Source: Lunularia cruciata
Taxonomy: Eukaryota; Streptophyta; Marchantiopsida; Lunulariales; Lunulariaceae
Reading direction: 5' to 3'
Length of the DNA: 64,000 nucleotides
Assembly: GCA_948567375.1 (NCBI GenBank)
Contig: OX419755.1
Span: 15,815,001-15,879,000 of the forward strand
Both the position numbers and the translations under genes were made by a program. Position 1 is the first letter of the stretch. The number at the start of each line of letters is the position of its first letter. The notes under the pieces were generated by a model, which had not been told where the DNA came from, made no database searches, and saw only the letters and a program-made list of their open reading frames with translations. Of this stretch, positions 31,068 to 44,400 are shown piece after piece.

Positions 31068-33800
31068 CTAATTGTACTAATTACTTACTCCTTGATCCTA
31101 ACTGATTCAAATAACTCTGGTAACTCATTCAAAGTCACCTACATTCCATTCTCAACTACTTCACATCAGGTCACTCTACTTTCACTTAGAATCCTAGTGA
31201 GGTTATGTATGTCATTTTGAACTAAATCTTAACTAACATGGATATTAGTTCCTACTTCTATCATCTTCCTATCTACTCTATCTCTAAGATAAATTAACAA
31301 AGTATTCAAGTCAATGTCCTTCACCTTTCATTTACAAGTCTCCTGCACTAGTAACTTCAACTTCTGCGAATAAGACTCCTCCAATCTTGCCTCAGCCACA
31401 ATATTGAGAATTACCTTCAACTATGCAACAATTTTGTACTTGAGCCACTCTTCTCTAAGTATGACTTGCCTTGAGTCACCCTCTTCTTCCAACTTCATAC
31501 AAAGTACAAACAACTCCTTAGCATACTTTGCCTTTGACTTCCTATGCTCTTCATTTTGATGAGCTACCTAAGCTTGAGCGGTCTTAACTAAATCTTGCAA
31601 CCATTGTTCTTCTTGCCCTTTGTTGGCTAGCTCTTTTTGCCATACTTGGATCTTTGTCTACAACAACTTGCCTGAGTTTATCTAAAGCTTGTTCACGCAT
31701 CTCAAGTTGCTCTTTAATGATTCAATTTAAATTTTTTGTGCTCAAAATGCTTCTTCCATTTCTTGAGCTCCTCTTTTTTCTCCCTCAATTCCTCCTTCTA
31801 GTGCTCTAGATAGTCACCATTTTGCTTGAAGCTCCCTTGTAGATCAATGAGATGTTGTTGTCAGATTGTTGCATCTACCCAAAGTACTTTGGCTTCCTCC
31901 CTGCTCTTTAACAACCTTACCTTCAACTGCAAGATCTCTTCTCTAAATCTCACCAACTAAATCTCATTCTTTACTTCTAAATACTCTTTCTTTTGCTCTA
32001 GCATCCACTCTTGCAAATACACTAACAACGGGCAGACCACACTTGATAGATACTTAAGAGAAGGATGTGTCCTTGTCCGCATCTCCTTTATCTTTTGCCA
32101 CTATCATTGGCATTACAATGCAAAGTCTTGATCTTCTCACCTTTAGACTGACATCCTTTGAGCTCTCCTCTCTTTCAACATTGGGTTCACTTGGTCCAAC
32201 TTGGGTAGCTTTGATGATATTTTGGATTGTCATCTAAAATTTTTTCTCTTTCTCTATAATATCTTCTTGTGGTAACTCCATGCAAGGGTTGTTTCCTCCT
32301 TCCATGGAATCAATTTCTACATTGAACTCATGATCCAAACCTTCTTTAGCTTCCTCTTTTGATGGTTGCTCCACCTTGAGCAATCAATGAGCAAAAGTGA
32401 AGGCAAACGCCTTCACTTTTTCTGATTGACTCCTTACTCTATAGAGTCATCACCTCCTCTAAGTCTTCATCATTAGACTCCACTTCAGCTTCTTCTTCTT
32501 CAGCCCTTGAAAATAAATCAACCACAGCCACAACTCAACATGGGTTCACTCTCCAAGTAGCTCTCTTCTTGGCTGGCAACATAGTGTCCTTGAGTTAGCT
32601 TCTCTTCTTTGATCAAGGGATTGGTACCGTCATTTTGTTCTCCCTAACAGTCCTAGAAAAGTATATCTCTTGCACTTTTGACATGTATTGTTTCTTGTCC
32701 TCATTTGCACCCTTGATGCAAGTTTGGATGAAGATGAGACGCCATCTGTCTTCTCTTCCCAAGGCTGAGTAAATTCAAACCCAAATAAAAATGGGCTGCA
32801 AATGGCATAAAGTAATGAGGTGGTCAATTGTTTCTCCAATTCCAAATCATTTGCCTCATCCTCATATAGAAACACCTTGTCCAATTCACACTTTCTCATA
32901 CAAACATGAAGTGGAAGAAGACTACATGTTGCTTTGTGACATATGTAGTCCAATCTGGCTTCATTATTGCCATCACAGCCCTGACAATGCTTTACCTCAT
33001 TGGGTCTGCATATGTATCTACCATGTAGCTATTCTTCTTTTGGGTTGGTTGAAGGAAGCCTTCAGTTCCTCTATCTCTTCTAACAAATCACACTTCTGAT
33101 TGAAGTCAATTCCAATAGGCTCTCTTACCTCTCGTCCCATTACTAATCTCTAGTCTGCCTTGGTCTAACAAGTAGGATTTCCTTGCTTCTCTTCCTTAGT
33201 CAAACCATCCTCACAATTACTAACTGCAATCTCAATCATGAAAACTAGAAATTTGAGATTCCAATTCCATGCTAAGAAGGTGATCTGAAGTTGGCTTAAG
33301 ACTTCAAATCATGCAACCATATCAACTCTCCTAATCACAAGGTTTTAGACCAAGATGCCTAAAACATATTTCTCATCCTTAAATGGCATCATGCTCTTCT
33401 CTACACTTGGCTTCTTGCACAAGGATTCTACAATTCTCTTATCAGTTCTAACTCTAGTTTCAAATCTATGCAAAGGAATAGGATAATCTCTCAACATTGC
33501 AAATTCTCCTCAACAAATTCTTGATTCATACTCAATTGATTTACAAACATTCTTCAATCAAACTTTGGTCAAGAATCACATCTTCTAGATGCCTTACTCC
33601 TATCACTTTCAAATTTATCTTAACACAAAGCAGCCATTTGCAAGTGTACTTTCTTGGTTGGTACAACCCAAGTCAAGGCTATTAAGGATACTACAATTGG
33701 ATTACTCATTCCAATGCAAAGTGTCCTTACTTTGGGTCTTCCATCCTTCCAAATCTGATCTAAATCTTCATTTCCTCTAATCCAAAGTTTGCTTCCTTGG
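31068..33800 (-). pseudogene. C3 LTR-encoded protein, heavily decayed
   Basis: Read on the minus strand this follows the order of the C protein. The N-terminal region is near 33600-33100, the aromatic/HYF-type segment near 32953-32750, the acidic linker near 32560-32130, and the coiled coil from about 32000 to 31200. No long frame survives; the longest (32630-32953) covers only the middle segment and a Lys-rich tail. The C-terminal codons are where the rRNA piece is inserted. Confidence 0.6.
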
Positions 33801-34245
33801 GTCGGATTGGACTTCTCTCTTTGGATCCAAAACACAACACTCCTCTTCATCTATCTTACTATGGTACCAACATTTTTCATTTTTTACGAGTTTTAAAGAA
33901 GAAGTGTTTTGTTAAAGCCAAAGTGATGCTAGATGAGGAAGAAAAGAGAAGAATCATGTGTTAGGGTTAGACCCAAAGAAGTCAACTTCATGTCAAAGGA
34001 AGAAAAACTTGGGTCAAACTGATAGGATGGTAGATCCAAAGTAAGGTTACCTTGCATTGGGATAATCAACCCAATCCAAAGAAATTGTAAAAAAATTTCT
34101 TCAGGTCATGCAAATCAAGAAGGCACCATTCAAAGAATATGGTTACTTTAAGGAAGATGAAAGTTGAGAGTGATAGGAAACAAACATGCAGAATCTGTGA
34201 GTGTCAAGTGCAAATTGACCAAAGAATGATTGCATAGTGGAGCAT

Positions 34246-34253
34246 TATAAAAT
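34246..34253 (+). promoter_or_regulatory. Conserved TATA box of C4
   Basis: TATAAAAT, 386 bp from the C4 start, as in C1, C2 and C5. Confidence 0.6.
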
Positions 34254-35043
34254 TAAGATTTCATCAAGGAAGTTATGAAATGTTAAGAAGATATCCAATT
34301 CCTATCAATAGTTGTTCCAAAGGAATGTGAATTTTGAGGCCAAACAAGAGTTTGATTATTTGAAGACTTGAGGGAGTTAGAATCACATGTCCAGGAGAGG
34401 AGATAGTGTTCCAACAACTTAGAATTTGTGAGCACATGATGCCAAGGAAGGGTGAAAGGAAGAGTTATTCACTCGTAGTGAGGAATCCTATAATTGAGAG
34501 GTTGGATGTAGTGGCACGAATCAAAGACTTGAGTAGACTTTGGATCACATTTTTGGCTTGGAATGGGAATTTGAGTATTCTAGGGTTCATGGTAGAGCTA
34601 GTTGCTAGTAATTGAGATGATGACCCCAAAGAAGAGGGAGAGAGAGGCAATCCGGCTTGATAGAAAGAGTTGGATTGGAGATTAGTCATGGGGGAGGAAG
34701 CCAGAGATGTGGTCGGAGTCACCTTCTATCAAAAGGGTGATTCTTCAAAAGAAATTTGTTGTGCGTATATACATAGCTACACAACATACATCACTATCAA
34801 TATCATACACTATAGAAGCACAACTCACACATAATTTATGCATAGACTCTAAAGTGCCACAATAATCATATCATTTACAACTCTCAAATGAACTCAACTC
34901 AGATCAATACTTGATCTATCACTCTATAAGTTGCCAACAATTGAGTATTAATTATAGTCAAGCCACATCCACTCTAGCTAAGAGAATCCAAGTGACACTC
35001 ACTGGCCTTTGTCCACTATAGCCAGGAGCTCAAAGGCTCAACA

Positions 35044-38000
35044 TGTGAGAGCAAATATCACTTTTGCGGTAATCAGGTAAGTAAAGTTTGTTCCCGCAAA
35101 GATACGATTCAGAATTGGTCAAATACAAAGCAAACAGTAACAATGTAGTTCTTCTTGGTTGCGTATTTAATCTATTAGGTAGAAACCACACCCAGAACCC
35201 AGTTACAAGCACCGATTCTCAGTCTTGTCACAAATTCACACTTCTTAATCACAACACCTTCAACTCTTTCCAAACAATCTTGATTGTGATGATTCAGACT
35301 CTCCCAAAAATGGCACTTCATTGCAAAACAACTTTGCCTCAGAATTGTGTTCCACCCCTCCACTGAAGGCACAACATCCTCGAACAAAATTGCTTCACAT
35401 CAACTTTGCACTGCACTCACAAATGCAGAATACTACCAACACTATAATTCCTCTCAGATCTATCAAGGCATTGCTTTGATTGCACTTCACTCAGGATCAA
35501 ACACACAGAATGAAGATCAAGGCTACGGAATCCAACATCCAACAAGCACACTGATTTGCACTTCAAAATTCTCCCAACACTCACAAACACAATCACAAAT
35601 TTGATACTTGGAATCAAGCTCAAGCAACAAGCACTGCTTCACAACACTTTGCTTTATCTATTCTCAGAAACTATGAGCACTAAACAACATATGATTGCAA
35701 ATGCCACTCTTAAATAGTGAAGCAATCAATAGTTCTAACAACTATACCGTTTTACAACAACTCTTCTAACCTACAAATCCAAAATGATAATGCATCTCTT
35801 CATATTTGCCTCTTCATATCTCAAAACTGTTACTAATCCAATCCGATGTCAACCTCATCATCGGCTTTCAAACCCAAACCCGAAGTAACTTCACTCACTA
35901 CTACTCTATCCTTGGGTTTCATAACTCCTAACTCTTCTATCAATTCTACTACTTCTTCACTCTAATCTACAATTGAGGTCATGAGTAACCTTTCTACCGC
36001 TTTATCTCTTGACCCACTCTTCTCTAAAGTGTCAAATGTCAAATCCAAAGACACCTACACTCCTACCTCTCTTACTTTGGGTCTTTGTACTTCTTCTACC
36101 TCACTACGAAGTTTAGCTAACTCCATCCTAATAAGATCTAGTTGAGACACACATTGTCCTCCACCTCTAACATCTTCCTATCTACACAATCTCGCAGACA
36201 AATTAAGAGATTATTTAATTCTATATTAATCCTTCACCTTCCTCTTGCGCGTCTCTTGCACTAGTAACTTCAGCTCATGCAACCTCGCCTCTTTGAGTTT
36301 ACATTCAACTTCCGTACTCAACATGGCCTTAATTTCATTGACAATGCCTTCTACTTCACTAGTTTCTTCCACAACCATAAGTTTCTCCTTCTTCCTCTCT
36401 TCTTCCAATTCACTGTGATACATCTGGAGCTCATCTTCAAATCTAGCTTTTAATGCTTCCTTCTCCCTCTGATGCACAGAGAGTTGCTCCTCTGCTACTC
36501 GCATCAACCCTCTCAACCAATCTTCTTCTCTACTATGCTCCATCAACTCTTGTTGCCAGGCCTGATCTTTCTCCGCTGCTCTTTTCTTGAGGCTCTCCAA
36601 CTCTTGCTCCATCACCACAGCAATTGCTTTGGAGTGTATCAACTCAACGCGCACCTCTACAAGTTCTCCTTTCAATCTTGCAGTCATCATAGTCATCTCC
36701 TTCACTTCCTCATGACTTTTTACTAACTCTTCCCTTGTCACCTCAAAGTGCTTACTCCGAAGATCCTCCTCAACCCAAAGTTCTTCAACCTCCATCTCCA
36801 CTCTTGTGAGCTTACTTTGTAGCAATGAGGTTTCGGCACTCCAGGTCTTTACCACTGCTAATTCATCTAGTACTTCAAGTTTGGCACTTATCATCTCCAT
36901 CTTCTTCTGCTGCAACATCATCAACAGCGGACATATGACCCTGGACAAATAGTCCACTCCTTTGCACCTTGCGTCTTTGGCTCGGACTTTGGGTTCCGAC
37001 TCCTCTATGTTTTGTACCTTGCTCCAAAGTTGAGATCTTTGCACCTTCAAAGTTTCTTCTTCAAAACTTTCTCCCTCTTTCTGAGTAATGTTACTGGGTC
37101 CCACTGCAAATACACTTCAGAGCATTCTTACTTTTGGCAGTTTGGGGTTGTGCCACGCCTTCCTCTCCCTTCTTCTTCTCACTGCCTCATTCTAGCATAG
37201 AAACTTTGGGACTCGGCTTTCCGGCCTCTTTCATCGGCTGTCGCATTTGCTGAACCTCCACTTTGCCTTTGCTATCACTACTCGATTCTTCACTTCATAG
37301 CATGAACTCCTCTTCTTTGCCTGACATTCCTTCCTTTGATCTGGTTTCTCTTTCCGATTCTTCTTCTTCTTCTTGCATGACTTCCTTCGTCTTCACTACC
37401 ACCGCCATTGGGTTAAGCTTTGGAACTTTCTAGGGTTGTACTGTCGCAACACAACTCTCAGGCTTGGCACTCTCTCATGCCCTTAGAAGGTCAATTGCTA
37501 TGATCTTCTCTCTCCCACTCTCTTTGTAGTACGTATCCCCCTCTCGCACTCTCTCCATATAGTATCGCTCATCTTCATTGGCCTCCTTGCGTAAATCTGG
37601 ATGAAAGTGTGACCACATTTGACTTTGTTCTTCCAAAGTCAGCAAGTTCAACCCAAAATAAAAGTGCGCTGTGAATGGCACAAAGTAATGTGGTGGCATA
37701 TCCATTCTCCATCCTGAAATCATCTGCCCCACTCTCTCATGCAGACATTTTGCCCAAGCTACTGCCTCTCCCGCAAACATTTGGTGAAAGAACACCGCCT
37801 GTTGCATAGTAACATAGGTAGTTCACTCTAATTTGAACATGGCCATCATTGTGCTTACTATTCCTCTCCGCTCAAAGTCTCTATAACTATCCACCTTATA
37901 CCCATTCTTAGTGCGGGTTTGATTGAACGACTTCCTTACTTCGGCAGTCTCTTTTGAAGCATCACACTTCCGATAGAAGGTGGTACCTCCTACCTCTCCG

Positions 38001-38796
38001 ACTTCCCTTCCCAACACTACTTTCCAATCCGCCTCTGTCCATCAAGTGGGATTCCCTCTCTTCCCCTCATGTTTCGACCCATCTTTACAATTACTTGCTG
38101 CAATTTCTACCATGAAACCTAGAAAACTGAAGTTCTAGTTCCAAGCCAAGAACGTGATACAAAGTCTCATCAAGACTTCAATCCACGCTATTACTTCTAA
38201 TCTACAAATTGCAAGCCCTCTCACCGCACTCTAATTGCTCATTTTTGGATTCATTGTGTGCCTCCTCACTTTTCTCTTGTGGAAGATCGTCCCCAAAATC
38301 CTAACCCACTCCTCTTCGTGCAGATTTGCAATTTGCATCACTTTGGGTTGACTCTGAATAGGCACCGGGTAGCGACTGGACATTGCTCCTCCTCCTTGTG
38401 CAACTTGTAATTTTATAGTCTTGTGCCAATCAGTCACTCTTCAGTTGCTCCTCCTCTCAAATTTCCGATTTGGTGAAGTTGTTGCCTGTCACTATCAAGA
38501 AGTTCTTGATCCCTAGGTCATTACTTTCTTTCCGCGTACTTTCTTGATTGCACCAACTCCAAAGACATTTGTTACAAGTTCTTTGGATCCGCTCGTGCCG
38601 CTCGATATGAAGTCTCTCTCTCTCTTTGTCTTTGGGTTCTTACTTCACATCTTGACCCGAGGTCGACTTTGGGTTTTACTTCACCTCCCCGCTTCTTCTT
38701 ATTTCTTCCCAGGTTAGCACTCTTTAGGTTCTAACCCTCTACTTCTACTTTAAAATGCTAACAAAACAATCAAAAACAAAAAATGTGGGTACCACA
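35044..38796 (-). repeat. Element C unit C5, stand-alone 3753-bp long LTR inside A3
   Basis: It starts at 38796 (TGTGGTACCCACAT in minus sense) and ends at 35044 (...GCTCTCACA), with perfect duplications CAACA (35039-35043, 38797-38801). This is the best-preserved ORF-bearing copy. A TATAAAAT is at 38410-38417 (minus). Confidence 0.9.
35833..38383 (-). pseudogene. C5 LTR-encoded coiled-coil protein, about 850 codons, best-preserved copy
   Basis: It starts MSSRYPVPIQSQPKV at 38383 and ends DEEVDIGLD at 35833. Open pieces cover 38231-38437 (with upstream codons), 37823-38017 (TKNGYKVDSYRDFERRGIVS), 37475-37807 (FAGEAVAWAKCLHERVGQM, then HYFVPFTAHFYFGLN, then MWSHFHPDLRKEANEDE) and 36226-37104 (292 codons of Glu/Lys/Leu-rich coiled coil with LHELKLLVQETRKRK). 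A few stops separate them, several TAG or TGA. N-terminal region about 300 residues, acidic linker about 100, coiled coil about 400. There is no transmembrane stretch or known enzyme motif. It could be a Gag-like, Env-like or accessory protein; this is undetermined. Confidence 0.65.
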
Positions 38797-39506
38797 CAAC
38801 ATCAAAGAAGTGAGCTCTTTGGAGCTGCACTTTGAAAGTATACTCCTGGACTCGAGCTAGGTCTGAAACCGTAATGGTCCCACTGGCGGCACACTCGATG
38901 GTGCGATTGGTGCAAAGTGACGGTGGGCCCCATCATGAACTCAATACCCCAAACACAAAATCTGACCGTCGGAAAGTAGTCTATAGGAAACTGCTGAAAT
39001 ACCTCTAACTACCATCATTGCAACTCTAGTGTCCGAGCAATCTAGATGCAACACTACAAATAGCGTGACAAACCATAGAAGTGAGAAATTCCTTTAGTGC
39101 TCCTTGCACCAACAATAGATATAAGGTGGATACATATTGGGACCCAATGAGGCAATGTATCATCAGGTTCCTGATAGTGATGTCAAACCCGAGTGTACCA
39201 CGTACGTGACAAAGAACTAGGTGGTATTTTTTCACCAAATGTTTGCAAGAGAGAAGGTGACTTGGGTGAAGTGTTTTCACCAACAAACAAGGCAAATGAT
39301 TGTGAATTGGAGAATGGATTTGCCACCACACTACTTTGTGCCATTTGTAGCATACTTTTACCTAGGTTTGAACTGTAACACCCATTTGTGCATGTGTGTG
39401 ATATTATGATATTTAGCTTTGTATTACAAATACTTGAGAAATATTATTTATATAAAGATAAAGGATGGTACTACATTGATCATGATTAGCTAAAGTTAGT
39501 CATAAT

Positions 39507-41417
39507 TGTGACTACCCGGCAAATATCACTTTTGCGGTAATCGGGTAAGTAAAGTTTGTTCCCGTAGAGATACAAGTCAAAAATGTCCAAATACAAAGTC
39601 AAACAGTAACATGTAGTTCTTCTTGGTTGTGTCTTTAATCTCTTAGGTAGAAACCACACCTAGAAGAGAGTAACAAACACTAACTCCCAGTCTTGTCACA
39701 AATTCACACTCCTTAATCACAAATCCTTCAATTCTTTCCAAACAATCTTGATTGTGATGATTCAGACTTTCCCAAAAATGGCACTTCACTGCAAAACAAC
39801 TTTGCCTCAAAATTGTGTTCCACCCCTCCACTAAAGGCACAACTTCCTCGAACAAAATTGCTTCACATCAACTTCGCATTGCACTCACAAATGTAGAATA
39901 CTACCAACACTACAATTCCTCTCAGATCTGTCAAGGCATTGCTTTGATTGCACTTCACTCAGGATCAAACACACAAAATGAAGATCAAGGCTGTGGAATC
40001 CAACATCCAACAAACATACTGACTTGCACTTCAAAATTCTTCACACACTCACAAACATAGACACGAAGTTGATACTCGGAATCAAGCTCAAGCAACGAGC
40101 ACTGCTTCACAGCACTTCGCTTTATCTATTCTCAGAAATAATGAGCACTGAACAACATCTGACTGCAAATGCCACTCTTAAGTAGTAAAGCAATCAACAG
40201 TTATCTTCCTAATGTACCTCTTCCTAACAACTCTACAAACCTATAGATCTCATATGACAATGCAACCTTTCATATCTGTCTCTTCAAATCTCAAATCTGT
40301 TACTAATCCGATCCGATGTCTACTTCTTCCTCGGCTTTCAAACCCAAACCCAAAGTAACTTTACTTCCTAATATTCTGTCCTCGGGTTTCACAACTCCTA
40401 ATTCCACCACTAATTCTAACATTTCTCCTTCTTGATATGAAATTACTATCACAGTTAAGTCTTCTAAATCTCTATCTCCCGACCCACTCTTCTCTAAAGT
40501 GTCAAATGTCAAATCCAAAGACACCTGCACTCCTATCTCTCTTACTTCGGGTCTAACTACTATCAATTCTTTTACTAATTCTACTATGTCATCATCAAGA
40601 ATTGTAATTGAAAGCATGGGTGCACTATCTACACCTTCAATTTGTAACCCACTTTCCCCTAATCACTCATGTTACTAACCCAAACACACTTAATGTCTGA
40701 TCCTGCACTTTGGGTTTATTCACTACTGTTATTTCTCCTTCAATTTCTATTCTATCTTCAATCAAAATTGAAATTGAAGTCATGGGTATCCTAACTATCT
40801 TCTTTCCATATTCTAACTTCCTCTAATCCCTCCCGCAAAACTCCCGAAGTCAACTTCACTGCACTCTGAGGTCTGGTTACCTTGGATTTAGTCATTTTCA
40901 TCTTGAGGCAAAGTCTTTAGACCCAAAGTCTAGTAAACCCGAAATCCAAAGTACAAAATCCAAAGTCACATTGACCCGAAGACACTTTGACCCGAAGTAC
41001 ATCTACTCTAGAAACTTCAAATGCTTGTAACTTCTTCTATAGACCTTTAAACTTTGTGATATTGATAGCAATGGAAAGCCCTGAACAAGATGCTTCCAAT
41101 GAGATATAACATGCTTGATTTGGAGTTGTGGTCACTGAGATATGGCCCCCGCAAGAATCCTGACCTACAACTTCTATTTCTCCTTCGGGTTTGCCCTCCT
41201 TAACGTCTGATCCGAGTTTTTCCCTCCTTTGACACGAAGTAAGCTTCTTCGGGTTTGATCCAGTCTGAGTCATTCTTCCTCTTACATGAAGTCGACCTCC
41301 TCAGGTCTGATCAAAACACAGGTTTGCACTCATTTCTTCTCCATTTGGTTTCAATTTGGTTTCAGCAAGGCACTTCTTCTTCAAAACTCGTCCAAAATGA
41401 AAAATGTGGGTACCACA
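39507..41417 (-). repeat. Element C unit C6, short form (1911 bp)
   Basis: The ends are TGTGGTACCCACAT (41417, minus sense) and GGGTAGTCACA (39507), with flanks ATAAT (39502-39506) and ATAAC (41418-41422). It keeps the first about 600 bp and the 3' part, including a C-terminal coding piece (40303-40617, ending EEEVDIGSD), but lacks most of the ORF. ACCC(A/G)AAGT motifs cluster at 40920-41000. Confidence 0.87.
40303..40617 (-). pseudogene. C6 remnant of the LTR-encoded protein, C-terminal 104 codons
   Basis: It matches the C-termini of the C1, C2 and C5 proteins: VRPEVREIGVQVSLDL, then DTLEKSGSGDRDLEDL, then the end EEEVDIGSD. The upstream coiled coil and N-terminal region are missing. Confidence 0.6.
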
Positions 41418-44400
41418 ATAACTAAGATAGAAGGGACCTTACTTTAGAGGAAGTGGAAAAGATTAGCACCACTTATTTGGATGCTAGTGTTTGGACTTGG
41501 TTTTATTCCTAGGTATTTGGCTTTGAGGAAAGAGTTGAGAAATTTTGAGCCCACAAGCCTTTTTGTTTTGGATTCTTCTATAGTCCAAGGATAGCCCATG
41601 TGAAGGAATCCTTGACTTAGTGGTTGGGTCAAGATAAGACCACATGCTTAGGAGAATATTCACATGAGTATGGATATTCCTTTAACTTTTTGACTTTATT
41701 TGACTTTTAGCCTAGTAACTTGAGTTACTCTAGTAATTAGTAACTTTGGTGCATAACTATTTCACAAGTATATAAACAAGGGGTGAGGAGCTACTCATCA
41801 TCCTTTCATTTGCAACTATCTCTCTCTCATTGAGTTTTCTAGTGAGCAATGTCTTGAGTCTTGGAGTGTTTGCCTTGGAGGAGTATGATGGAGTTGGGGT
41901 TCTTTGCCTTCTTAGTCCATGGTGCATTATCATAATAGCCATCAGAGGTTTATCTTGAGTGAGAGATAGGTTGGCTCACAGAACTTGCTAACTTTGGAAG
42001 AGAAACAAATAATGGTTTCTCACTTCCACCCAAATCTGCATCGGGGTACATATTAGCAACATTACATCCGACAGATTAAAAGGAATGATGAACCCTTTGC
42101 CAAGATAAGGCAGCAAAAGATAGTGGCAAGTGCCAGTCTAAAGACAAAGAAGCAAAATAGACCCAAGAAGTAGTATCACTAGTCCAACCACACAAGACAA
42201 GAAGATTAAAATTGAAGCATTAGTCAATGGTTGTGGAAGCATCATCAAAAATGGATTTGAGAAGAGAAGCCAAGTATAAGTCAAAAGACTTGGATAAAGA
42301 AGAAGAAGAAGAGCTCACATTGCAGAGCAAAGAGTCAAGCAGTGAGAATGATAAAGAACCTAAAGTTTAGCAGTCAGAAAAAGTGGTTGAGGAGGAAGAA
42401 TAGTAATTCCATGTGGTGATAGATCATATAGAATGAGGAGATACTCCATATTTGAACTACTTGAGATGGAGATAGCTGACTATCAAGATGAAGAACCAAG
42501 GTGGATGTTCTAGAGGGAAGTAAGATCAAGGAGAGGTCCGTAGTCTAAAACTACAGGACCGAGTTGAGTGAAGGTAGTAGTAGATAGCTTGGAGGACATT
42601 AGCTTAGGATAGCTTGGATGTTGTGATGATCAAGACTTTGGGGTAAGGCACTAATGGAAGAATCACCTACTAAAGTCAAGGACAAAGAAGATAGAGAAGG
42701 TGAAGTAGAAGAGTATAAAGGAGTGGAGTATTTGTATAAGATTGTCTATCCATTGCTAGTAGAATTGAAGAAGGAAGAGGAGGAGATGTAGAAAGATCAT
42801 CTAGAGGTGAAAGATGAGTTGCAAGTGGTGAAGTCTCAAAGTTGAAGCAGAAGTTAACACTAAGAGACAAGGAAGCTAAAGAACCTAGTTGATGCAATAC
42901 TTTGGACAAAGAGCTCAGATAACTTGAAGGAGAGTTTCAAGGAGCGGGACAGTATTATTAAGCACCAAGAAGAAGCATTGAGGGAGCAAAGAATGACATT
43001 GGAGAAATTGACAATAGAATTCTAGGACACGGATTAGGAAGTGGTGCATTCTAAGGCCACCATGGTCATAATGAAGCAAGAATTAGAGAGAATTTGATTA
43101 AGTGCAATAGAGAAAGATTAGGCTTGGTAGCAGGAATTGGTGAGCAAAAGTTGAGAAGAGAGTTTGCAAGGATTGGTGATGAATGCCAAAGCTTAGCTCA
43201 TTTGCTACAAAGAGGCAAGGAAGTGTTGAAGGTGGAGTTTGAGGAGGAATTAAAGATGTACTGGATTGAGTTAGAAGTAAAGAAGAATAGGGAGAAGAAA
43301 ATCCTATGGAATAATACATTAGAGCCAATAGAAAAGATTATAGGGAGAATGAAGGGGATGTTAAGTATAGAAGTATAAGTGAAGTTGGAAGAAGTGAGAT
43401 TGCACTAGTTGAAATTTTTGGTGTAGGAGACAAGGAAGAGGAAGGCAAAGGACTTGGACATGAATAATTTGTTAATTTGTCTTAGAGATCAAGTAGATAG
43501 GAAAATCATTGAAGTAGGAGATTTTGTGAGTCTCATTATTAGATCTTGTTAGATCAAAATTAGATGAACTTTGTAGTGATTTGAAGGTAGGAACTAGATG
43601 CATAGTAAATAAGATAGGAGTGCATATGTCTTTGGGTGAGTTTCCTAAGGCATCTGAAGAAGTTTACAAAAAGAGAATGTAATTAGTAGATTGATGACTT
43701 CAATTGCAATCCAGATTGAAGGTAGGATAGAAATAGAAGAAGTTGTAGATGAACCCACAGTAGAGGAAGCAATTGAAGTTACATTGGGGGTAGAAGCCAA
43801 AGTAGAAGTAAACACCATATTGGAGTAGTAATAGTTTTGAGATTTGAAGGGGCAGAAATGAAGAAGTTAATTGATACTTTAGATTTGCAGGTTGGTAAAG
43901 TAGCAATTGAAGTGGTTTAGGTAGTAAGATAGATATTGAGTGCTTTGCCTATATAAAGGAAGCATTCACAATGAGGCATTTTATTCAATATTTTAATTTC
44001 CAAGTTGAGTAATGCAAAGTGTTGTAACTCAGTACTCATTGTTTTAGCTTAATTCCAGGTGTCAATCTTGTGTGTGTGTTTGTGAGTGGATGGAGAATTT
44101 TGAATTTCAATCAATGAGTGTTAGATATTGGATTTTATAGCTTTGATTTCATTCTATGTGTTTGATCCTAAGTGAATTGCAATCAAGGCAATACCTTGAT
44201 GAATCTATGAGGAATTGTAGTGTTGGTAGTATTCTACGTTTGTAATAACAATGTTGGATTGATTCAAAGCAACTTTGATTGAGGAAGTTGTGCCTTCAAT
44301 GGAAGAATGGAACAAAATTATAAGTCAAAGTTGTTTTGTGGTGAAGTAGCCTTCTTTGAGAGAACTAAATCATCACAATAAAGATTGGTTTGGAAATAAA

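Larger units (their letters stand above)
34757..39070 (-). mobile_element. Element A copy A3: short derivative with both A ends, split by C5
   Basis: In minus orientation it starts TGTCACGCTATTTG (39070) and ends GCACAACA (34757). Without C5 (35044-38796 plus one 5-bp duplication) it is 556 bp: about 450 bp matching the A2 5' end (45032-45485), then the 105-bp A 3' terminal segment. The flanks are AATT (34753-34756) and AACC (39071-39074). Removing A3 and reading AACC restores the C4 codons S-K-E-T-I-E-V. In element sense the target is GGTT, the same as for A2. Confidence 0.85.
39374..41980 (+). repeat. Element B solo LTR inside C4, split by C6
   Basis: B LTR from TGTAACACCC (39374) to GGCTCACA (41980), 691 bp once C6 (39507-41417) and one 5-bp duplication are removed. 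Perfect 4-bp duplication GAAC (39370-39373, 41981-41984). Removing it joins the C4 codons GLN and LLTLEE. Confidence 0.93.
34283..43828 (+). pseudogene. C4 LTR-encoded coiled-coil protein, split by nested insertions
   Basis: Pieces are 34406-34752 (IERLDVVARIKDLSRLWITFLAWN), 39075-39369 (TRQMIVNWRMDLPPHYFVPF, FYLGLN) and 41985-43828 (acidic region, then coiled coil with GKEVLKVEFEEELKMYWIELE, ending EVTLGVEAK...TILE). The A3 insertion splits the codons for SKET|IEVR, and the B LTR splits GLN|LLTLEE. Many stops remain. The 39221-39409 open piece is the clearest match to C5. Confidence 0.6.
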
